From the NCBI RefSeq assembly GCF_002443255.2, contig NW_019211460.1, positions 28,306,481 through 28,370,480 of the forward strand: a stretch of DNA of 64,000 bases, read 5' to 3'. The position numbers were made by a program, and so were the translations under genes. The notes below the pieces were generated by a model. The model worked only from the letters and a program-made list of their open reading frames with translations. It was not told the origin of the DNA and searched no databases. This DNA comes from Varroa destructor (taxonomy: Eukaryota; Arthropoda; Arachnida; Mesostigmata; Varroidae). The first letter of the stretch is position 1. Each line of letters starts with the position of its first letter. Positions 14,091 through 24,900 of the stretch are shown piece after piece.

Positions 14091-14579
14091 CTAGTTACAA
14101 CTGCATTGTTCGTGGGTCCCTTTTTCCACCGGGGGGCTGAATTCGAGTTCGATTAGAAGACCAAGAGAAAGTAACGACTTAGTAGGCATGCTTGTACACA
14201 GCAGTTGCATGGAGGCTCCCACAGCTGGCGCCGATTCAGGATTTTTACCTAGATTTTCAAGGTCGCCGCTAAAGGTGCAGTCGTAGATTTGAAACGTGAT
14301 TTTCCCTTTAGCCGGCATCAAATACTGAACACTTCTGACGACTATATAGCAGCAACGTTCGTGAACACGAATACATAGTGTAATCCCGGCAATGCTGAAA
14401 TCATTTGTATACATATAGCCCACACCCTCCTTCTCCAGCACCAACTTGTACTTCGAAGTCCACGCGTGGGTGTATCGCTGTCGTTGGCATTGCAAAAGAT
14501 CAGTGATTATGTCTAGTCTTTTTTTTAAGTTGTAGAACCCGTTTTCTAATGTTAAGCTGACCGAATTCACGTCATTCAT
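14091..14579 (-). CDS. Candidate exon, possibly TRAF/MATH-like C-terminal domain
   Basis: An open frame of 162 codons, the longest in the window not tied to a recognised gene. It begins at an ATG, with an AG acceptor nine bases upstream. The N-terminal part is helix-prone (about residues 8-32). It is followed by a strand-rich stretch with YTNDFSIAGITLCIRVH and PAKGKITFQIYD, and a late LLIELEF. That order (coiled coil, then Y-x-G-x-x-L-C-x-R-x-H, then P-x-x-G-x-I-x-F-x-I) resembles the TRAF C-terminal domain of RING/TRAF E3 ligases, which are numerous in ticks and mites. I found no RING or TRAF zinc-finger exons on the same strand, so this may be a remnant or a chance frame. The resemblance is judged by eye. 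Confidence 0.3.
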   Translation of the reverse strand: MNDVNSVSLTLENGFYNLKKRLDIITDLLQCQRQRYTHAWTSKYKLVLEKEGVGYMYTNDFSIAGITLCIRVHERCCYIVVRSVQYLMPAKGKITFQIYDCTFSGDLENLGKNPESAPAVGASMQLLCTSMPTKSLLSLGLLIELEFSPPVEKGTHEQCSCN

Positions 14580-15827
14580 GATGCAAGTCCTAACACTGAC
14601 TTTCAGTTTTAGTCTTGTCCTCTAGACGATCTTCGTTATTAGCTAGAATATCGACGAACACAGAGGTTGTGACGCCAAACAAATAGAACGCGCGCAATTT
14701 ACTGCTTCAGTCGTACTGGCCGAAAGATCCAAAATTGGAAGTAGGCCATGCCAGACCGGAAATCTTTTGAAGACCAAATACGGGACGCTTGACAATTTTC
14801 ACGTTTCTGTAGTAATTGACTATTCAAAAAAGCTACCTAGAATTCTGGCACGTTGTCAACTCTGATCAACTCCGACCCACACTAAATACCTGCATGCAGC
14901 TTTTCAGTGCTTGCCCCCTTTGCTTCCTGATGGTGGCACATGTAACCACACGGTCGCTAGAGGGAACTGCTGTAGAGGAAGAGCATTTACTGAGACGTGT
15001 AGTTCAATGGCTGTTCAACACGACGTGGACGAACATTTAGAACATTATGCACAATTTCGTTTCCTCTTCTCTCGTTTGTGGAGAGAAAGAAACGATTCGA
15101 AATGTAGTGCGGCAATTATCGTCATGCTTATCTATTCAACGACAATGTTTCTGTATCTCGCAGCGAACTGTGACGATTTTCGTGCTTTTGTGACCCTACA
15201 TCAAGTCGTATTGGTGATCGCGGATATAATTTGTCGAGTAAATGTTAAAGCGTGCAGCTGATAATTTAGCACAGAAGATAATCTCCGTCATAAAAACAGT
15301 ACCGGAAACAAAATCAAGAACGATGCACAACACAGCAGGGAGACAGGATCATACTAAACGAGCTACAGTAAGATCAATTTATAGCGGTTTCTCAAAGTTT
15401 TTGCAAAGCGGGCAATCGGTGTCCTTAAGGACCCTCGAGCGATGCGTCGGAACAAGCGATTTCAGCTGTCGTAAGCGCGTTTCAAGTAGGGTAGACAACT
15501 CTAAAGTTAAACAGTTGAAGACTGGGAAGGGGTCTATTTTCCAGATCTATTGAATTTTGTGATTTAAGGTAGTAATGCTCAACCCGTATACAGAGGTTCG
15601 GTGAAAAGCCTCAAAAGTCCTCTATCATTCAGAAGGTTAAATATCCGAATAAAGTATAATTATGTTGGCCGTGATTTACAGCGACGTTTCCCACGAGCCC
15701 CTGATTTCATCAAAGGAGCTATAAACAGATAACAATACAGTGTGATAGTTCAGAAGAAAAATGCGGTCTTAGACAATGCTGTTCGAATAGGAATTATGCG
15801 TTCAAATGTGACAAGTTATACTAGTAT

Positions 15828-16060
15828 ATGGCAAAGTATGTTTATGAAACATCTATGGCTAACAGTGTTGATGTTCTGCTATGGCCTAGAAGTTTACCTG
15901 ACTTGAATCCGATCGAAAACATGCTGTATGATGTCAAACGGCAAGGCGGGGCTGGACAGGAAATCCTGAACATCTCATAATTCAATAATACAGTGCTTCG
16001 AGTACGTGCGCAGAACGTAGATGTGGCAGCGATGATGGGAAAGTGCATCTGGCGCATGTT
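15828..16060 (+). mobile_element. Degenerate Tc1/mariner-type transposase fragment
   Basis: The plus-strand frame from 15828 reads NSVDVLLWPRSLPDLNPIEN, with PDLNPIEN at 15897-15920. This is the hallmark segment around the last catalytic acidic residue of Tc1/mariner DDE transposases (usual form WP-x-x-SPDLNPIE). The frame stops at a TAA shortly afterwards (15977-15979), and a weak continuation appears in a shifted frame to about 16060. No DNA-binding domain, no earlier catalytic residues and no terminal inverted repeats could be found. It is a dead, 5'-truncated relic. Confidence 0.8.
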
Positions 16061-17177
16061 AAATCGAATTGTAGCCGTTTTTCAGCATCTTTTCTTTCAG
16101 CACAGTTTTTAAAAAAAAAAAGAAGGCGACAGTATCATCATTAGAAAGAGGAGAGAGACAGCTTCCGCACGCAGATATTTAGGTCGGGCGCGGAGCCAAT
16201 TTCGATCAAATTCGACGATATCTGAAATTTCGAAGTAACAGTAATTGTTTAGCCAATCAGTGATGTATTTCTTAACCTTGCTGAGCTTCGGTGTCACGTC
16301 GATCTTCATTTCGGTCAATCGCTCGATGCTGCTACTGAATTTAGACATTTAGGCTAATAGCCCTAAACAGAATGACTAAAAAAAAACAAAGATATTCGCT
16401 AATATATTGGTATTGTAGTTTAAACTATATTTCACTGTTCAATTATTTTTTTATAAAGTATAGAGGCGTTCTATATAAGTGCTCTTGTCTGCTTAAACTA
16501 CATAGCTCAACCTACGCTGGTCAATAACTTCTTAAGCCAGTACATTAAATGTCCGCAACGCTAATTATTATTACACTCATACGTTTTTAGCGGCCTTTAC
16601 GAGAGGTTGATTAAGCCGAAATGTCCTCCACGAGTATCCTGCTTGGGGGTCATTCTAGATATGTATTTGTACACTGTTTGCAAGTGATTTGGAAAGCTTT
16701 GACCTGGCAAACAAAGACAACATAGAGCAAGGGAAAAGGAAGCGTCGCTGACTGTCTCTGTAAAAATAGACCTTATTGAGGACTGGACCTAAATAAGTAC
16801 GACCTTATGAAAAGGAAGAGTGTAATATCTTGTGAGAAACACCAAAGTCTATGAGCATACATTGCGCCACTTGACAAATGTCACCTTCCTTGAATATCTA
16901 TTAACTGATATAGAAAAAATTGATAGTGGTTACGCTTGGAAAAGACCGGCTATTACCTTGGATGGGTACGTAACACGTATTCTTCATATCGTTAGAGTTT
17001 TTGTGTGTTACAAAGATTTGATGCAATCAAAATTTCTATGAATTTCTTTATAATCTGATGTAACGCTGTGTTTTTGCACCAGGGCTATAGCAAAATACGG
17101 CGTTAATTGATATAATAAAAGCTCTTAGAAGATCCTTTTTTTTTCCTATAGTCGTCATAAAGCAAAAATTTAATTAC

Positions 17178-17402
17178 CTAAAGTAGTTTATGCGAGTCGT
17201 CAATAATTGCCTCAGACGGCTGGTCTCCAGCATGAAACATGGGTATGACTGCGTCCAGTTTCGAACCTACGCAGGCCATCTCATGGGTCCCTAAATTTAG
17301 CAAGGAGCAACACAACCACTGCATCATCACCGAGAGAAGCTGACGTTCATCCAAAGAACATTTCACAGACTGTTTTTTCTTGCTGCTTAAACACGCACTA
17401 TT
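17178..17402 (-). CDS. Candidate terminal exon of unknown gene
   Basis: The minus-strand frame is open from about 17390 to a stop at 17178 and encodes a plausible globular peptide (SLDERQLLSVMMQWLCCSLL, then a Gly/Asp/Ser-containing tail). No ATG precedes it in frame, so it would have to be an internal or last exon. I recognise no family and see no clear partner exons. A chance frame is equally possible. Confidence 0.2.
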   Translation of the reverse strand, partial: NSACLSSKKKQSVKCSLDERQLLSVMMQWLCCSLLNLGTHEMACVGSKLDAVIPMFHAGDQPSEAIIDDSHKLL

Positions 17403-18716
17403 GTCATCAGTGTCAGTTTCTTTTCTATAGAAAATGCTAACTTACATACCTTTGCAATTTATTTATAATTCTATTTATGATCATAAAAAAGAATTTTGTC
17501 ATTATAGAATATGGCATAAAATACAAACAACAGGTACGTTATCGTCACTTCATCGCTATTACAGGCTAGAAATGTGCAGGGACGGAAAAATACGAGCAAT
17601 GAAGTAAGATTTTCAATCAAGAAAAACTGATTATAATTATCGTTGTTTTCATTTCATTTTTATCTTTTATTAGTAGTCAATATTGTGTAAAATTAAAGAT
17701 TTTTGTATGTACAAGATGAGATTCTATAATTAGACTGTAAATAAGATTGTTGTAAAAATGTTTATATAAAAAAGAATAACGAAAAAACGTTTGTTACATG
17801 GCGGTCATATCGATTCATTGTATGCAAGAAAAATAAGGACATACTTTTTTTTTTTTACTAAAGAGTAATTTCATAATAAACTAGAACGAACTGCCTCACA
17901 TAGGCCATCAATACAAACCATATCTAAATACCTTGCATCCATCATATACATCGGTAGATTGACTGACTGGTTTATCGGCTCGCAACCCAATTCTTTGACC
18001 AGACTAACACATATCATACATACTATATCATTTTGTCTTTAGTGCTTTCATCTTGAGAAAAATAGCTACGTTAAAGGAAGTTAGTGGACCCGGTTTTCTT
18101 GATTTGATCATTTCTCGTTAGTCTTCAGTCAGTTGGTCCGTATATTAATACACACCGTTAAATTACATTGTATCAGTCTCAGTATTGTTGCGCCTGTCCT
18201 CCGTATGTAAATCCTGGCTTTTGACACTATTTAATGTCTGTATTATATACAGGCATCCTCGTATCTACGTTAAGGAGCATCACTAACAATAAGTGTGCAC
18301 TACTCTTTTAGTACATAACCCTCAGCAAATCAGACATAAATGCTTTTTTCGTTTTTTTTTTACATAGACACCAGTGTTTCACCATCGCCCTGCGCTTCAT
18401 AATAACCCTCTTGATTGTGCTGGTTGATAATAAGAACCGTTATTATTACTATTATTATTCTCATTATCATTTAATAAATAGATATTAGCCTCGCGTGAAC
18501 GTACAAACACTTAATAGCGGTATTTACTTTTGGAATTTTTTCCTATTCATGTTTTCTTGTATATAAGCATCGTGCTAAACGCATTTCGAGCCAGATGATA
18601 TTGGTAGAATACAAATAATAATAAATCATCTAGGGAATTAGCTAACATCTGCCTCTAGCATTCGGTCATGTGACTCGAAATGATTGTACAAACAGAAAGA
18701 TTGAAGTCCTGCGTTA

Positions 18717-18722
18717 TTTATT
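18717..18722 (-). terminator. Poly(A) signal of Mcr
   Basis: TTTATT on the plus strand, so AATAAA on the minus strand, about 190 bp past the Mcr stop codon and in the right orientation. Confidence 0.6.
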
Positions 18723-18913
18723 TTATGCTGTTACGTTATGGCAATGCGTCAGCAAAAACAATAGCGGTAGTACGCTATGTACACATTTGACAAGTGCTTA
18801 GAGTTTCTTGTTCTCGATAGGGAATGTCTTCCTGTGCCTAATATTATTATTACCATTCCATTCATTCGTGAAGTGTTCGCCTGCCAGACCTTGTCTCGTT
18901 AGACTCAATGCTG

Positions 18914-21900
18914 CTATCGTTCCGTGGCGGCTGCACGAAGTAGAATGAAGATGGCTAACATAGGACCAAGTATAAAATACGTTGCCCGTAGCATTGGTCC
19001 AGAGTGGCTGAACACAGGACAATATGGGCACTGATACGAGCCGCATACGTGACAAATGGACATTGCATACAGTTGATATACCTCGAACATGGATTCGTTG
19101 AAACGTTCTGCAATGGAATGAATCATGACCTCATCATTGTGCGTGGCGTGGTGATAGAGCATGTGTTTGGTTTCGGTTCACTTTTCCAACAAATGTAATT
19201 TCATAAGCCTGTATCTGGGCTTTTGAGGAAGGCTCTAGTAGCAATGTGTATGTTTGTGCAGCCTAATGTAAAATCCGGTCTGAACCTGATCGTCGCCTCG
19301 ATGGAGCTATCTCAAAACGCAGTCTCAATCCAATTCAATGCATTCACACAACTCAAAAGCGCAGTATTCATCACGCACGACAGTTATTTATTATGAGCAC
19401 CAGTAACAGAGACTGAAATCCTATTCATATATAGGCCGCACCACCATAATAGACTTTTCTAAATAATCTATCTAACCTACGTAGCTTATATAGGTAGTAT
19501 ATACAGTAGTTATATAGTAGCCTATACAGCTAACTATTATCGCTTTGAACAAACTTACTGCTTCAATACGTACCTGGAGCGTAGTAATCATAGACTTTGA
19601 TGGAAATAAACCTTGACATGTTGGCAACAGGATACCAACGGTTAATGGTGAGATCGACGCAGATTGGCTCTTCGTCGAGCTGCAGATGAAAGAACCGACA
19701 TGTGTCCATAGCAAGATATGTAGCGTAGGAATTTTAAACGACAGGTATTGAAGATCTATGTCTGTTTAATAGTTTTACCTGCTGCCTTCAAGTCTTCGAA
19801 ACTACTATCTCAGTGTCATCATCAATGTTGAAGCGATGTTCATTCGGCTTTTAATAACACTGGATAAAATATTAAATAAACGGGAGTCTTTCATGCAGGC
19901 CTGAGATATCTCTTTTTATACAACTGGTTCACTGTAGCTAGTACCGGATCTATTCAAAGAAAACGGGCCGCTAATCCCTGCGCTTCTTAGTATCAATGGT
20001 CACTGCGGCTGATGACCTACCTTTTGCAATTGAAACTATTAAAGATAAACAAGAATTGCTCTCAACATCCTCGCTGTGGGTATTGCCATGTCTACCCCAG
20101 AAAAGCATGACTATAAACCGCTTGCGTGGAGATGGCAGAGTAATGTGTACTTACATAATCAAAGTAGACCTCGACCTTTGTCTCCTGATAGCGTGCTTCA
20201 CGCAGATTTCGCACGCGCGCATAGCGTACGTAGCTGTCAAGCTTCTGTTGTTGCACATAGTATCCGGATGGGAGGTTCACTTCAAGGACGGCCATGCCAC
20301 TTGCCATTGATTCTTCTAAACGCGTCCATCGTTGACACGAACTAACAGGGAAAAGAATAGGCCAGTGAACCCGATGAATGACTTCCTACTCATTTATGCA
20401 ATAAATATTTGCTTAGCTGGCTCTAAATGGAGAGGAAAATATGTTATCTAATATTATACAGTAATGAAACCAAAGAGCTACGTACGTAAAGGTGATGTGG
20501 GAGTTATTCCTTCCGAACGAGTATTGACGGACGTCGAGGTCAAATGCTTTCGCTGGTGGCTGGGTTACGAGGTGTCTCCAGGTATCGATATTGTACTGTA
20601 CATGCATTTGCAGAATGGCTAGACCAGAACCTTGCACCTTCACTAGTACTCCACCGAAGGCATTCGGGATGGTGAGCGCCTGCCGCTTACTCAAGTTATC
20701 CCTGTCTGCTCACGAGGTGTAGCACAAAACGCAGACGCAGAGTGTTTCATCAACGTGTAACTCTGCTTCGATACTCAAAGTCATATGGCGTAGCATGCTG
20801 ATACAACATGCTTGATACAATATCAATGAATACCCATTTCTGTTATATTCACTTACAAATTATCTCTACATATGTAGAAGCATTTGTTTGATCTCTTTGT
20901 TATAAAGCTAGGTGGAACGTAACGCTTTTTCTCTAGATCAGAATAAGTAAGTAGAAGGTGTTTTGATATTACGCCACGTACTGATTCGAAGTTCGCGCGT
21001 AAACCCTGGCGTTGAAGGTGCATCGACGGTGACGGTAAGATCCACAACGTCCGACAGCCGGTTCTGTATCGTATACTCAGTTAAGGCCTGCATCGCTAGA
21101 ACGGTATCTTGCGTACTAGACCATCCACTATCGTGCAATCGCTGACAATTTAGCCATTCGACCATCTGCTTTTGAATGACGGCGTTTCGCTTTACGAATG
21201 TCAGTAGGCCATAGGCCGTTGTTTCAACATTGGAGGCCTCGTAAAGCGCTGGTAAGCGAGGCTGTCGATATGGCCTTTGGTTTTCGTACTTGTCACGTGG
21301 AGGATCTACCTTTACGCGACCCCAATAGCTGCATCAAATAACCACAGTGTTATTACATACTGACATGGATTTTGCTGTTTTATCGAGCTAAACTCTAAAG
21401 GAATACCTATACAGATTTTGCAAGAACCTACAAGCTTAATTATTTAAATGGCTGAAAAACCAACGCGTGCTCACATCATTCCAGCTGCTTCCATCTTGCG
21501 TTCATCAAGATATTTGAAAGCATCCTCCGCGTCGTCACTGTTAGCAATCGTGAGCGCGTAGGCAACAATAGCCAACTCATACGGGTCTTCCCAGTTCCGA
21601 ATAATGTTCAATTTCTGTTCGAGGTAACGGCGGGCAGCATTTCGAGCCGTAGTCATGCGGGCTCCAACCTCGCCTCCGAGGTCTTTCACCTAGCAAGTTC
21701 AGTTGAATACGTTTGACATGACCATAAAGCAGTTAAACAATTACCTTCGTCACTCTCGAACAGATGGTAAAAAAAACTGTAGCCACTGTAACAATCATAC
21801 GATTATTTATAATTAAAAATTTAATAACAAACCTCGCACAGGGTGATCAATACGTGTGCTGTAAGCGACACATTCGTATAACGCAGTCGTTCGAAATGTC

Positions 21901-24900
21901 CTTCAGAATAGGGATTCATCTTTCGGTCGTACGGGTAAGTGGAGTATTCCTGGAAGCTCCCTTCGTCTGACTGAGTGGACAGCAACCATTCCATGCCTCG
22001 CCGGATGACCGTCGGATCGATGTAGATGTAATGTTCCCATTCCTGGAAGGTTGCACGTTGGAAGGTGCGCAGGGCAAAAGCAGTCAGCCATACGCTAGGA
22101 CGTCGGTACCATCGAAATACTGTGAAACTCCCATCGTCGTTTTGGAATTGCAGCTGTCGTTGATAAACTGTAAAAAGATAAGCAAACATAGAATGTAAAA
22201 TCGACGAAGTAGATCTTTTTCCGTGCTAAGTGTTTTCGTCGGTGGGGGAAAAGTGTGTTCAGTTTGTTGTCCCCTGTTATGTTTGTATATGGTCTTCGAT
22301 CGTCGTCAGTTAGGGGAGCTACCATATCCTAGCCAGCAATGGTCGCCCGTGGGATATTTTATTTATTTGATATAACAGGAAAGGTCTTAGATAGGATGCT
22401 GATTGCTTAACAGATCTGATATGCTCGTTGATCGATAGTGAGAGTGTTAGGGTGAAGACACTTACGCAGGTTAAGATAGATGAATGCATTTTTTTGTTCC
22501 GTTTGTCTGTACTGCCCGGTAAGTCGGAGGTACAAAAGCGTCCACATATTAGCAGCGAAATTAAACATATTCTGTTCGCCACAGAAGGACGGCTTTTCAA
22601 TTAAGGAGCTTGCATTCACTGGCATCGTAGGGAAAGCTGGGCCCACCACGTCTCCAACAATTGACACTGTTGCCCGATTACTACCAAAGATGTATAGCCG
22701 GTCTTCTCTAAATGGCAGAATTGGTGTCTCTGTAATGTTGGTATCGAGGTATTTGATGAGGTACGCGCCTTGCGAGAGATCTAGCAACATCGAAATGTGC
22801 CTCTCTTGAACGATACCATCCGACTCGACAAACACTGACTTGGTCACCTGATCTTTAGCGATTTGCGTTTTAGCCTGAATTGTGACGTTGACCTGTCCCA
22901 TACGGACGGGCACGATGGGCATGTATATTTCGAACGATTTCCCTGCTTTAACCTGCGACCGCCACAGTATAGAAAAGGAAGTATTGTGAGCTTTTATTTA
23001 AACAAACGTCGACGTAGATGTGCCAGTCATCTAGACAAGGAAACATAATCGTACCATACGCGCCTTCCGTTAGCAGCCATCGTTACATAGGTTGCGCGCT
23101 AACGACTATTTAATCCGAACTGAATTATTAACGTATAGACGATACTTACAAACACGAGATGTTGATGTTCTCCGAAGCTTGTTTTTGGCCTGTAGGAACT
23201 GACAAGGCCAAACGGGTCAACGTGAACAAATTTATAATCAGGCGAGTTCGCCAGCGTGACAAGTACCTCTGTCTCGTAAAGTCGATAGTTAAACACGGTA
23301 ATACGAATTCCGATTTGTTCCCCTAGCCGAATATGAGTTGGCATTTCTACGGTCATGTAGAACGGTTTTGCGCTTGAAAACTGTAAAAAAAAAGTCAAAA
23401 GCACCCGAACATATTGTAAAGCCGTTCTTCGCCATTATCACCTGTCTGCGTGCACAAACACTTCAAAAACTGACACATACTGCAGCCGCATAAGTAACGC
23501 TTTGAAGAATTCAACGCCGACTGTTATCACTTCTTATTATAATAGTTATTAGTGCAAAAATATATCGATCACTGCTGCTTTGATGATTCAAACGTAACCC
23601 ACTTTGATCATCCGATGTTGACTAGATTCTTATCGAATAGCTTTTAAACTTAAGTATGCCAGTCAAGTATGAAACTCAACCCAGCAAAATTCTGCACAAA
23701 TTTAATTCGAACTCACGCTTACCGAGAGGGGCTTTGTGAGAATGCCGAAGCCAGTGGCTTCCGTCATACCGAATGCTGAAATCATCCACTGGGTAGGTAC
23801 GTCCGGAACGGGCAAAGTAAAGATATAGCGGCCAAGCGACCCGATGTTGATGTCTTTCCACAACCAAGAGTTTGTGTACTGTAGAAGGTAGCGATTTGTG
23901 CGGAACATCCGGAAGTTACGAACGTCGACACGGTCGTCGGGGCAAGCTGTTTCGTCGGATCCATCCGAGCAGTCTCGAAAGCCATCACAGCGACGAGACG
24001 CCGGATAGCATGAGCCATCATAGCAACCAAGAAAACCCGCAGTAATGTTACACTCGTCACGGACACGGGTTACGCTTGCGTCGGTAAACACGACCAGACC
24101 AGCGTACTAAAAAACCATGACACACGCACAAAAGCTTCCGAAGTTTAATGCATAGATTTTTATTTTGTATTTTCTATTTATATCTCATTGTAGCGTTTGA
24201 TACTTAATCCAGAGATGAAGAGCCGCTCGCCATTTCACCTATGGTGTCGTCTGTTCCAGCCCAGCGCACATATGAGCATGCAAAAGCTGCTAAATTTAGT
24301 ATGAAATTATAGGGTGATTCAGATGCTTCAAGGGAAAAAAATTCAAGATAGGAGAGGTTGGTGAAGCTTATTTATTAAAATACATAAAATTATTAAGATA
24401 TTATTATCACAAACCCGTACAAGGCCATTTCTCATTTGCGAAAGATCGACATCGATGATAGCAGGGCCCAGTAGAAGTGTAGATCTTTGACTAGACAAGT
24501 TTACGCTATAATGAATATGGCAAATTAGATATATATATATATATAGATACGTAGATAAAAGCCCGACCACTCTTCAAAAACTTACGGCGAACGTTCGATT
24601 GGCGTCAAGTCCATAGGACGATGATGGAAAGTTGACGTACGTGCTAACGTCGCCCATATGTGACATGGTCTCGTGCTTCAGAGTGCCATTTGTAGGTATA
24701 AAAGAATTCATTTTTTCGATCACTTCTGAATAACTGAGTTGTGTGCCTGCATGCATTTCGTATAGAGTTCTTTCAAGACCTGACAGGGCGACGTAGGCTC
24801 CAGGTGATCCGTAGACAGCGATTTCGACGTTGTCGCCAGTTTTGTCTTTTCTATTATTTAGTTGTACGGTGAACTTGTCCTTTGAAATGGCGTCTACCGA

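Larger units (their letters stand above)
9375..18716. other. Intergenic region between DM4/12 gene and Mcr
   Basis: No confidently supported intact gene. It contains the Tc1/mariner remnant near 15.8 kb, two short tandem duplications near 10.15 and 11.1 kb, homopolymer T runs, and a few minus-strand open frames (12850-13068, 14091-14579, 16109-16348, 17178-17402). Only the 14.1-14.6 kb and 17.2-17.4 kb frames looked worth listing separately. Confidence 0.5.

Noticed and set aside
19996..20345. Two overlapping plus-strand frames of about 90-104 codons
   Set aside because: They lie antisense to Mcr exon 15, which is clearly coding on the minus strand.
22480..22809. Plus-strand open frame of 109 codons
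   Set aside because: It is antisense to Mcr exon 10, which has conserved thioester-domain sequence; it is a shadow frame.
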